Assembly: GCF_016807805.1 (NCBI RefSeq)
Contig: NZ_CP063362.1
Coordinates: 3,452,501 to 3,516,500, forward strand
Direction of reading: 5' to 3'
Source: Xanthobacter dioxanivorans
GTDB taxonomy: Bacteria > Pseudomonadota > Alphaproteobacteria > Rhizobiales > Xanthobacteraceae
Length of the DNA: 64,000 nucleotides
Shown: one piece after another, positions 17,309 to 24,184 of the stretch
How positions within the stretch are numbered: position 1 is the first letter of the stretch
Layout of the letters: the number at the start of each line of letters is the position of its first letter
Translations under genes and position numbers: made by a program
Notes under the pieces: model-generated
Told to the model about the DNA's origin: nothing
What the model saw: only the letters and a program-made list of their open reading frames with translations
The model's database searches: none

Positions 17309-18172
17309 TCACTTGCGGATGGCCTTGGCCCCGAACAGGCCGTTGGCACGGAACAGGAGCAGCAGCAGGATCACGCCGAAGCTGACGATCTGCCGGAAGC
17401 TGACCGGCAGGATGAGCGCGGACATCTCCTCCGCGACGCCAATGAGGATCGCCCCTGCGACCGCGCCGATGGGGCTTCCCAGGCCGCCGAGGATCGCGGC
17501 GGCGAAGATGGGGGTCTGGTAGTTCCAGCCCATCAGCGGATCGATGGCGCGGTCGAGCCCCGCCAGCACGCCGGCAAGCCCGATGAGCGCGCCGGTGAGG
17601 GCGAAGGTGATGCGCGCGACCGTGCGCCGCTCCACCCCGCGCACGGCGGCGAGGGCGGCATTGTCCGCCACTGCGCGCATGGCGCGGCCGAGGGGCGAGG
17701 CGGTGATGAGCAGGTGGAGCAGCACCAGGGCGACCAGCACGACGCCGGCGGTGATGATCTGCTCGTGGTTGATGCGCAGGCCGTTCCAGCGCATCGGCCG
17801 CGCCACCGCCAGATCGAAGCTGCGGGCGGCGTTGCCGAAGGTGAAGCGGCAGAAGTTCTCGATCACCAGCGAGACGCCCATGGAGGCGACCAGGAGCGTG
17901 ATGGAGCCGCGCGTCCGCAGCCGCTCGAATACCAGCGTTTCGGCAAGCAGGGCGGCAAGGGCGACGCTGGCCGCAGCGCAGGCGGCGGCCAGCGGCAGCG
18001 GCCAGCCGAGGAGCACGTTGGCGGTGTAGGCCGCATAGGCGCCGAGGGTCAGCATGGCGCCGACCGCGAAATTGGCGAACCGCAGGATGCCGAAGACGAG
18101 CGTCAGCGCGAGCGCCGGCAGGGCCAGAAGGAGGCCGGTGACGATGCCGTTGAGGAGAAGCTGGAGGACCAT
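17309..18172 (-). CDS. Branched-chain amino acid-type ABC permease (LivH type)
   Basis: 287 residues, multi-span membrane protein with LivH features: LLNGIVTGLLLALPALALTL at the N-terminus, FANFAVGAMLTLGAY, the loop SPLGRAMRAVADNAALAAVRGV contacting the ATPases, and AAILGGLGSPIGAVAGAILIG near the C-terminus. Pairs with the LivM-type permease gene that follows. Starts 3 bp after the stop of the LivF-type ATPase gene, consistent with one operon. Confidence 0.9.
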   Translation of the reverse strand: MVLQLLLNGIVTGLLLALPALALTLVFGILRFANFAVGAMLTLGAYAAYTANVLLGWPLPLAAACAAASVALAALLAETLVFERLRTRGSITLLVASMGVSLVIENFCRFTFGNAARSFDLAVARPMRWNGLRINHEQIITAGVVLVALVLLHLLITASPLGRAMRAVADNAALAAVRGVERRTVARITFALTGALIGLAGVLAGLDRAIDPLMGWNYQTPIFAAAILGGLGSPIGAVAGAILIGVAEEMSALILPVSFRQIVSFGVILLLLLFRANGLFGAKAIRK

Positions 18173-18175
18173 GGC

Positions 18176-18922
18176 TCAGGCCGCCTTTCCGAAGAACAGG
18201 CCGGCGAGGTCCGCCTGGCGAATGTCGGCGGCCGAGGCCCTGAGCGAGAGGCGGCCGGCGACCAGCACCACCACCTCGTCGGCGATGCCGAGGGCGGCGG
18301 CGACGTTCTGCTCCACCAGCAGCACGGTGACGCCGGCCTCGCGCACGCGCACCACCGCTTCCATAGTCTCGCCGACGATCCGGGGAGACAGTCCGGCGGA
18401 CGGCTCGTCCAGCAGCAGCACCTCGGGATTGGCGAGGAGCGCGCAGGCGAAGGCCAGCATCTGCCGCTGTCCGCCGGAGAGGTTACCGGCGAGCGTCCGC
18501 GGCCGCTGCCCGAGCTCGGGGAAGAGGTCGAGGACGCGCGCCCGCTGTTCCGGGCCGACGCCGGCGCGGCCGCGCAGGAACTCGGTGGCGAGCTTGAGAT
18601 TTTCAGCGATGGTGAGGGTGGCGAAGATGTTCGCTTCCTGCGGCACATAGGCGAGGCCCGCCGCCACCCGCCGCGCCGGCGAGAGCGCGGTGATGTCGCG
18701 GCCGGTGACGACCACGCTGCCGGCGCGCGTGGGCACGAGGCCAGCGAGCGTCTTGATAAAGGAGGACTTGCCCGAGCCGTTGGGGCCGATGACGGCGACG
18801 ATGCTCTCCGGCTTCTGGGCGAAGTCGATGCCGCAGACGATGTCGCCGCCGCGGCCGTAGCCGGCGCGCAGGCCGCTGACGGCGAGGGCGTGGTCGCGGG
18901 GATCGGGCGGCGGCGTCATCAT
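18176..18922 (-). CDS. ABC transporter ATP-binding protein (LivF type)
   Basis: 248 residues. Walker A GPNGSGKSS, Q-loop in AYVPQEANIF, signature LSGGQRQMLAFACAL, Walker B LLLDEPSAGL and switch His replaced by Gln in LLVEQNV, all typical of LivF. The start overlaps the LivG-type stop by four bases (ATGA; two Met codons are adjacent). Energises the importer together with the LivG-type protein. Confidence 0.92.
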   Translation of the reverse strand: MMTPPPDPRDHALAVSGLRAGYGRGGDIVCGIDFAQKPESIVAVIGPNGSGKSSFIKTLAGLVPTRAGSVVVTGRDITALSPARRVAAGLAYVPQEANIFATLTIAENLKLATEFLRGRAGVGPEQRARVLDLFPELGQRPRTLAGNLSGGQRQMLAFACALLANPEVLLLDEPSAGLSPRIVGETMEAVVRVREAGVTVLLVEQNVAAALGIADEVVVLVAGRLSLRASAADIRQADLAGLFFGKAA

Positions 18923-19689
18923 GCGGCGACCCCGAGATAGGCGGAGACCACGCGCGGGTCGGCGGTGGCTTCGGCGAAGGTTCCGGAAACGAGGGCACGG
19001 CCCTGGGCCAGGACGTGGACCCGGTCGCACACCTCCTCCACCAGGTGCATGTCGTGCTCGACGATGCCGAAGGAGAGGCCTTCCGCCTTCAGCTCCCGCA
19101 CCAGCCGCACGATCTCCAGCCGCAGCGGCGGCGACACGCCGGCGCCTGGCTCGTCGAGCAGGATCAGCTTCGGCCGCATGAGCAGCGCGCGGGCCATCTC
19201 CAGCAGCTTCTTCTGGCCGCCCGAAAGCAGTGAGGAGGGCTGGTCGGCGAGCTTCAAAAGCCCGACCCGCTCCAGCAGGGCGCGCGCGGCGCCGGCATTT
19301 TCCCGCTCCTGCGCCCACCATTTCCGGCGACCGAACAGGGCGCCGAGCAGGGTTTCCCCCCTCTGCCCCGGCGGAGCGACGAGCAGCGTCTCGAACACCG
19401 TGAGGCTGGAGAGCTCCCGCACGATCTGGAAGGAGCGCACGACGCCCTTGCCGGCCATGAGGTGCGCGGGCAGGCCGGTCACGTCGTCGCCCTCCAGCAG
19501 CACCTTGCCGGAATCCGGCCGCGCCAGGCCGGTGAGGGCGTTGAGCAGCGTCGTCTTGCCGGCGCCGTTGGGGCCGATGAGGCCGGTGACCTGACCACGG
19601 GCGATATCGAGGGTCAGGCTGTCGAGCGCGGCGACGCCGCCATAGCGCCGCGTCAGCCCGCACACCTGCAGGAATGGGCTCAATGTCAC
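18919..19689 (-). CDS. ABC transporter ATP-binding protein (LivG type), first gene of the operon
   Basis: 256 residues from a GTG at 19689, chosen because GGGGAA lies four bases upstream; a TTG at 19716 would add nine residues. Motifs: Walker A GPNGAGKTT, signature LLSGGQKKLLEMARAL, Walker B LILLDEPGAGVSP, switch His in IVEHDMHLV. The Walker B/D-loop and the longer insert near residues 90-120 (PPGQRGETLL...) are LivG-like. Its promoter region holds a perfect FNR/FixK-type palindrome (19746-19759) and faces a divergent LysR gene. Confidence 0.9.
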   Translation of the reverse strand: MTLSPFLQVCGLTRRYGGVAALDSLTLDIARGQVTGLIGPNGAGKTTLLNALTGLARPDSGKVLLEGDDVTGLPAHLMAGKGVVRSFQIVRELSSLTVFETLLVAPPGQRGETLLGALFGRRKWWAQERENAGAARALLERVGLLKLADQPSSLLSGGQKKLLEMARALLMRPKLILLDEPGAGVSPPLRLEIVRLVRELKAEGLSFGIVEHDMHLVEEVCDRVHVLAQGRALVSGTFAEATADPRVVSAYLGVAA

Positions 19690-19745
19690 GTCTTCCCCGT
19701 GGCGCCCGGCAGGCAAGAATGCCTCACCGCTGTGCAGGCGCCTTT

Positions 19746-19759
19746 TTGATGTGCATCAA
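19746..19759. promoter_or_regulatory. FNR/FixK-type box upstream of the importer/monooxygenase operon
   Basis: The sequence TTGAT-GTGC-ATCAA is a perfect match to the FNR-family consensus TTGAT-N4-ATCAA; the palindrome extends by one further T/A pair on each side. Its centre is about 63 bp before the GTG start of the LivG-type gene, which would suit a class II activator site near -41 with a short leader. It lies in the 196-bp gap shared with the divergent LysR gene, so it could also affect that gene. Confidence 0.65.
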
Positions 19760-19885
19760 AGTCGAAGGTTTTGATCAGTCGTTGGACAGATGATCTGACC
19801 TGTCGGGGAGATTAGATCGAGGCATTGAGATCAAATCAAATTTATATTGCTTTGCACGAAGCTAAATAAAATTTATCATATCCGC

Positions 19886-20758
19886 ATGTCGCGAACGCTG
19901 GAAATCGGATTGCTGCGCACCTTCGTCCTTCTGGTGGAGGAGAAGAGCGTCACCCGTGTCGCGCGCCGGCTGAACCGCACCCAGCCGGCCATCAGCCTGC
20001 AGATCCGACGGCTCGAGGAGGCGGCCGGCTTTTCCCTGTTCGAGCCGGACCTGCGGCACCTGAAGCTTTCCCGCCACGGCGAGATGCTGCTGCCCCATGC
20101 GCGCACCATGCTGCGCCTCGACGAGGAGGCGCGGCTGCGGCTGTCGGCCGACGACGTGGCGGGGCGCGTGACGCTGGGCTGCCCGGACCTCTACGCCGCC
20201 TTCCTCCTGCCCCAGACGCTCGCCCGTTTCCGCGCGAGCTATCCGGGCGTCGAGGTGACGGTGCGATGCGCCCTGTCGCGCCAACTGGCGCAAGACATGG
20301 GGGAGGGGCTGCTCGACATCGCCATCGCTACCCGCATGCCGGGCGTCGCGCCGCGCGTCGGCACCGGCACCCTCCTGCGCCCGGAGCCGCTGATCTGGCT
20401 CGGCGCGGCGGGCGGGGTCGCGCATCTCGCCGACCCCCTCCCGCTCGCCATGCTGCCCGACGGCAACCTCTACCGGGATTATGCCCTTGCGGCCCTCGAC
20501 CGCATCGGCCGGCGCTGGCGCATCGCCTGCATCTCGGAGAGCATCGCCGGTCTCCAGTCCATGGCGCTGGCCGATGCCGCGGTGTGTGTTCTCGCCCAGT
20601 CCGTGCGTGCGTCCGGGCTTTCGCGCCTGGGCAACGCCGAGGGGCTGCCGCCGCTCCAGGGCGTCGACCTCATCCTGTGGGAGCGTCACCCGGGTGGCTC
20701 TCCAGCCGCGGACCACCTCGCGGCCCACATCCGTCGGAACGTGTCCGAGAAAGAATAG
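19886..20758 (+). CDS. LysR-family transcriptional regulator
   Basis: 290 residues from the ATG at 19886 (upstream TTG at 19847 lacks a good ribosome site). N-terminal winged helix-turn-helix: LLRTFVLLVEEKSVTRVARRLNRTQPAISLQIRRLEEAAGFSLFEPD. The C-terminal about 200 residues are a periplasmic-binding-protein-like effector domain. Divergent from the importer/monooxygenase operon, the classical arrangement for a LysR activator of its neighbour, with the inducer probably the imported substrate or a product. Confidence 0.9.
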   Translation: MSRTLEIGLLRTFVLLVEEKSVTRVARRLNRTQPAISLQIRRLEEAAGFSLFEPDLRHLKLSRHGEMLLPHARTMLRLDEEARLRLSADDVAGRVTLGCPDLYAAFLLPQTLARFRASYPGVEVTVRCALSRQLAQDMGEGLLDIAIATRMPGVAPRVGTGTLLRPEPLIWLGAAGGVAHLADPLPLAMLPDGNLYRDYALAALDRIGRRWRIACISESIAGLQSMALADAAVCVLAQSVRASGLSRLGNAEGLPPLQGVDLILWERHPGGSPAADHLAAHIRRNVSEKE

Positions 20759-20814
20759 TCCGGGGGACGCGTGATCGCTTCCATCGCCACCTTCGCGCGT
20801 GACGATCCTTCGCC

Positions 20815-20856
20815 CGCCGCACGCCTCTCCCGGATCGCGGAGAAAGGCGTGCGGCG
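20815..20856. terminator. Bidirectional hairpin between convergent genes
   Basis: Twelve-base perfect arms (20815-20826 and 20845-20856) enclose an inner TCTCC/GGAGA stem. Lies between the convergent LysR gene and M24-type gene; no T-run. Confidence 0.5.
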
Positions 20857-20871
20857 AAGGGCCGGGCTCTC

Positions 20872-22022
20872 TCAGGGCAGGGAGCGCACCGTCGGGGCGA
20901 GCCCGCTGAGCCCTGCCGCGCCGGTCGCGGTGACCACGGCGGGGTATTCGAGGCGCAGGCCCCCACCCCGGGCCGATAGAGATGCGTGCCAAGCGCCACC
21001 ACCATCCCTTCCTGGACGGTATCGGTGCTGGCGAGGTTGAGGAAAGGCCGCGTGCGGGCGCAGGTGCCGAGGCCATGGCCGAACAGGGGCAGGCCATGCT
21101 CCGCAAGGCCGTGGCGCGCGAACACCGCCCGGCCTTCCGCCACGCAGTCCTTCACCGCCCGGCCTGGCCGGAGCGCGGCGAGCATGGTCGACGCCACGTC
21201 CTCCCAGCAATCGGCGAGCGCCTTCTGCTCCGCGTCCGGCGGGCCGAGGAAGACCGGAAGGGACAGATCGGAGAGATAGACCCCCACCATGCTGTGCAGG
21301 TCGATCACCACGAATTCCCCACGCCGGATCACGGCGTCCGTCGCCTGCTGGGTGACACCCCGGGCGAAGGCGGTCCGCCCACCGGCGCCCACCTCGGTGC
21401 CGCCGGTCACGGCCCAGGCCCAGGACGATCCCGCATCCCGGATCGCCGCCTCCACCACGCCCGCCACGTGGTTCTCGGTGACGCCTTCCGCGACCGCCGC
21501 GACGCCGGCCTCATAGCCGGCCGCCGCGACCTCGGCCGCCTTGCGTAGGAGTGCGATCTCGGCAGGCGACTTGATGAGCATGAGGTCGTCGATCCAGTCG
21601 ACGCCATTCACGAGGCGCGCCTGCGGGAGCGCCCGGCCGAAGGCAAGGAACTCGCCGGCGGTGAGCATGCCCGGCGCGACCTGGGCGGCGCCGGGATGCT
21701 CGATGTCCAGCCCCACCGCAAGCCGGTCCACGCCCGTGCGGGACAGGATGCCGGCGACGGCTTCGACCAGGGCGGATCCGGTGAAGTCGGTGACCGGCTG
21801 GGCGCATCCCTCGGCGCGCACGCGCTCGGAATCCATGGCCCAGTAGACGATCTCGCAATGACCGTCCCGCGTGACGACGACGGCGCCCCGCCACGGCATG
21901 AAGACGCCGCCAAGATAGTGCAGCGCGGCCTGGCGGGTGCCCACATAGGCCCCCGCGCCTTCCGCCCGCAGCCGGGCGGCGAGCTTCGCGACGCGATCGG
22001 TGAATTCGGATGAAGGAATCAT
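20872..22022 (-). pseudogene. M24-family (pita-bread) peptidase/creatinase-like protein, frameshifted near the 3' end
   Basis: About 383 residues if repaired. The N-terminal creatinase domain is followed by a pita-bread domain with the expected ligand segments VVIDLHSM and YLSDLSLP (Asp, Asp) and FGHGLG (His). The usual xEP Glu is absent: the text reads EGMVVALGTHLY. After RPGVG the frame leaves the normal sequence; the expected ending GLRLEYPAVVT...VRSLP (stop at 20872), with the last Glu ligand, is in another frame. One extra base in the CCCCC run at 20960-20964 would restore it. Start at the ATG 22022; a GTG at 22031 overlaps the preceding stop. Follows the Bug-type binding protein gene, so uptake and hydrolysis of a common substrate is plausible. 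Confidence 0.7.
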
Positions 22023-22027
22023 GAGCC

Positions 22028-23008
22028 TCACTCCACCTGCGCGCCCGAAGCTTTGACCGCGACCGCCCAGAGCTTCGTCTGGTCGGCGATGAACGCGCGG
22101 AACGCGTCCGGCGTGGAGCTCACCGGCTCGGCGCCCTGGGCGATCAGCATCTCGTGGATCTTCGGATCCTTCAGCGCGCCGGCAACGGCGGAGGCGAGCG
22201 TGTCCACCACGGGGCGAGGCGTGCCTTTTGGCGCGACGATGCCGATCCAGCCGAACGCGCTGTACCCCTTCAGCCCCTGCTCGGCGATTGTGGGAACGTC
22301 CGGCGCGATGGGCGAGCGCGTGACGCCGGTGACGCCAAGCGCCTTCAGCTTGCCGGCCTTTACCAGCGGCATCGCCGTCATGAGCGAATCGAACATGACC
22401 TGCACATGGCCACCGGCGAGATCGGTGAGCGCCGGCGAGCTGCCCTTATAGGGCACATGGGGCATGTCCACCTCGGCCTGGGCACGGAACAGTTCCCCGG
22501 TGAGGTGCATGGAGGTGCCGCTGCCGCCGGAGGCACGCATCACCTTGCCCGGATTGGCTTTGGCATAGGCGATCAGCTCTGGAACGGTGTTCGCCGGCAG
22601 CGACGGGGTCGCGACCAACACCAGCGGATACTGCACCAGCTGGGACACCGGCTCGAAGTCGCCGATGGGGTCGAACGGCAGTGTCTTGTAGAGCGTCCGG
22701 TTGATGGCGTGGGTGCCGATGGTGGCCACCAGGAGCGTGTAGCCGTCGGGTGCCGCGCGGGCCACCTGCAGCGCGCCGGTGTTGCCCCCGGCGCCCGGCA
22801 CCGGCTCCACCACCACCGGCTGCTTCAAGGTCTCCGACATGTGGTCGGCCACCATCTTCGCGGTGAGATAGGTGGGCCCGCCCGTCGCGGCCGGCACGAC
22901 GAGCCTGATGGGGCGGCTCGGAAACGTGTCCGCAAGCCCCGAATCGGGCAGCGGCGCCGCGAGCGCGGCAGCCAGCGCGAACGCCGGCGCCAATCTTGGA
23001 AATCGCAT
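22028..23008 (-). CDS. Bug/TctC-type tripartite tricarboxylate transporter substrate-binding protein
   Basis: 326 residues with a signal peptide (cleavage near LADTFPSRP). Family segments: FPSRPIRLVVPAATGGPTYLTAK, VVVEPVPGAGGNTGALQVARAAPDGYTLL, ASGGSGTSMHLTGELF, VPYKGSSPALTDLAGGHV and PDVPTIAEQGLKGY. These periplasmic proteins bind organic acids and similar solutes and deliver them to TctAB membrane subunits, which are not encoded nearby, so this is an orphan member. Divergent from the IclR gene, whose operators lie just upstream of this start. Confidence 0.92.
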   Translation of the reverse strand: MRFPRLAPAFALAAALAAPLPDSGLADTFPSRPIRLVVPAATGGPTYLTAKMVADHMSETLKQPVVVEPVPGAGGNTGALQVARAAPDGYTLLVATIGTHAINRTLYKTLPFDPIGDFEPVSQLVQYPLVLVATPSLPANTVPELIAYAKANPGKVMRASGGSGTSMHLTGELFRAQAEVDMPHVPYKGSSPALTDLAGGHVQVMFDSLMTAMPLVKAGKLKALGVTGVTRSPIAPDVPTIAEQGLKGYSAFGWIGIVAPKGTPRPVVDTLASAVAGALKDPKIHEMLIAQGAEPVSSTPDAFRAFIADQTKLWAVAVKASGAQVE

Positions 23009-23025
23009 TCATTCCTCCCTTGTCA

Positions 23026-23042
23026 TGTTCGTTGAACGAACA
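23026..23042. promoter_or_regulatory. Operator-like palindrome 1 (IclR-type)
   Basis: TGTTCGTT-G-AACGAACA: perfect eight-base arms around one base, in the divergent promoter between the Bug-type binding protein and IclR genes. The spacing and position suit an IclR dimer site. Confidence 0.6.
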
Positions 23043-23045
23043 TAT

Positions 23046-23061
23046 TGTCGTACAACGAACA
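23046..23061. promoter_or_regulatory. Operator-like palindrome 2 (imperfect copy)
   Basis: TGTCGTAC-AACGAACA repeats the AACGAACA half of palindrome 1. The two centres lie about 20 bp apart, two DNA turns, so bound dimers would sit on the same face. Just upstream of the IclR ribosome site. Confidence 0.5.
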
Positions 23062-23084
23062 TCCTATGGGATAAGGAGCCGGCT

Positions 23085-23885
23085 GTGAAGCAGCTATGGA
23101 GTGCGCAGGCGATCGCCGGCTGGCCGAAAGGTGGCGACAGCTTCGTGGAAGCCTTCGCGAAGGGGCTCGCCGTGATCGCAGCGTTCGAGGGCGCGTCCGG
23201 CGGCCTCACGATCTCGCAGACCGCCCAGCGCACGGGGCTGACGCGTGCCGGCGTACGACGCTTGCTCCACACGCTGGTGGAGCTCGGCCTCGCGCAGGAG
23301 AACGAAGGGGGGCGTTTTTTCCTCACCTCCAGTGTGCTCCGGCTCGGCTATTCCTATCTCACCTCCCTCGACATCGCCGAGCGCGCCCGGCCGGTCGTCG
23401 AAGCGTTGTCCGAGGCGACCGACGAGACGGTGGCGGTCTCCGTGCTGGACGGTGCCGAGGTGACGTTCGTGGCGCGGGCCGACGTGGCCCGCATCCTGCG
23501 CAGCCGGCTTCTTGTGGGCAGCCGCCTGCCGGCGTTCTGCACCTCCATGGGCCGCGTGCTCCTCACGAGCCTGGCGCCGGACGCGCTGCGCAGCCTGCTG
23601 TCCGGCATCGAGCGGCCGGCCTACACCCAGCAGACCGTCACCGACGTGGAGAAGCTGGTGGATGAAATCGACGCCGTGCGGCGACGAGGCTGGGCGCTGG
23701 TCTGCGAGGAACTGGAACTCGGCGCCTGCGGCATCGCCGCCCCGATCCGCGACACCAGCGGTGCGGTGGTCGCGGCCATCAATCTCAGTGCCAATCTCGG
23801 TCGCACACCGCGCGCGCGTCTGGAAGGCGAGATCTTGGAGAAGCTCCTGGCGGCGGCGAGGGACCTGTCCATGTCTGCCGAATAG
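23085..23885 (+). CDS. IclR-family transcriptional regulator
   Basis: 266 residues from a GTG at 23085 with AAGGAG six bases upstream. N-terminal winged helix: FAKGLAVIAAFEGASGGLTISQTAQRTGLTRAGVRRLLHTLVELG. C-terminal effector domain with the IclR landmarks SRLPAFCTSMGRVLL, RRRGWALVCEELELGACGIAAPI and VVAAINLSA. It resembles the PcaR/PobR branch controlling catabolic genes. Divergent from the Bug-type binding protein and M24 genes, which it most likely controls through the two palindromes in between. Confidence 0.9.
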   Translation: MKQLWSAQAIAGWPKGGDSFVEAFAKGLAVIAAFEGASGGLTISQTAQRTGLTRAGVRRLLHTLVELGLAQENEGGRFFLTSSVLRLGYSYLTSLDIAERARPVVEALSEATDETVAVSVLDGAEVTFVARADVARILRSRLLVGSRLPAFCTSMGRVLLTSLAPDALRSLLSGIERPAYTQQTVTDVEKLVDEIDAVRRRGWALVCEELELGACGIAAPIRDTSGAVVAAINLSANLGRTPRARLEGEILEKLLAAARDLSMSAE

Positions 23886-23983
23886 CCGGCCGCGCTTCCA
23901 AGGCGCCGCCGGCCGACATGGCCGGATAAATCTTTTAAATCAGAGAATCTTGCGACGTCGAACGACGCTCGTCGACCCGTAAG

Positions 23984-24058
23984 TGGTGCCGGTTGAGGGG
24001 ATTGAACCCCCGACCTTCGGTTTACAAAACCGCTGCTCTACCGCTGAGCTAAACCGGC
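23984..24058 (-). tRNA. tRNA-Thr (anticodon TGT)
   Basis: Cloverleaf on the minus strand: acceptor GCCGGTT pairs with AACCGGC, D-arm AGCTCAGCGGTAGAGCA, anticodon stem-loop CGGTTTTGTAAACCG with anticodon TGT, T-arm GGGGGTTCAATCCCC, discriminator A and an encoded CCA (23984-23986). Confidence 0.95.
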
Positions 24059-24124
24059 TTTCCTGCCCCATGCTCTACCAGCGACATTCGAGGCGGACAA
24101 GCCGTGCGCCGGGGTGCGGAACGA

Positions 24125-24152
24125 GAACGGCCCCGCGCAGGCGGGGCCGTTC
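24125..24152. terminator. Strong hairpin between MHS transporter and tRNA-Thr genes
   Basis: Twelve-base perfect arms GAACGGCCCCGC/GCGGGGCCGTTC with a GCAG loop, 32 bp after the transporter stop. T-rich sequence is absent on the minus strand, so termination strength is uncertain. Confidence 0.6.
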
Positions 24153-24184
24153 GGTTGGTGAGCGCGCCCTGGGCGCGCGGCGCC

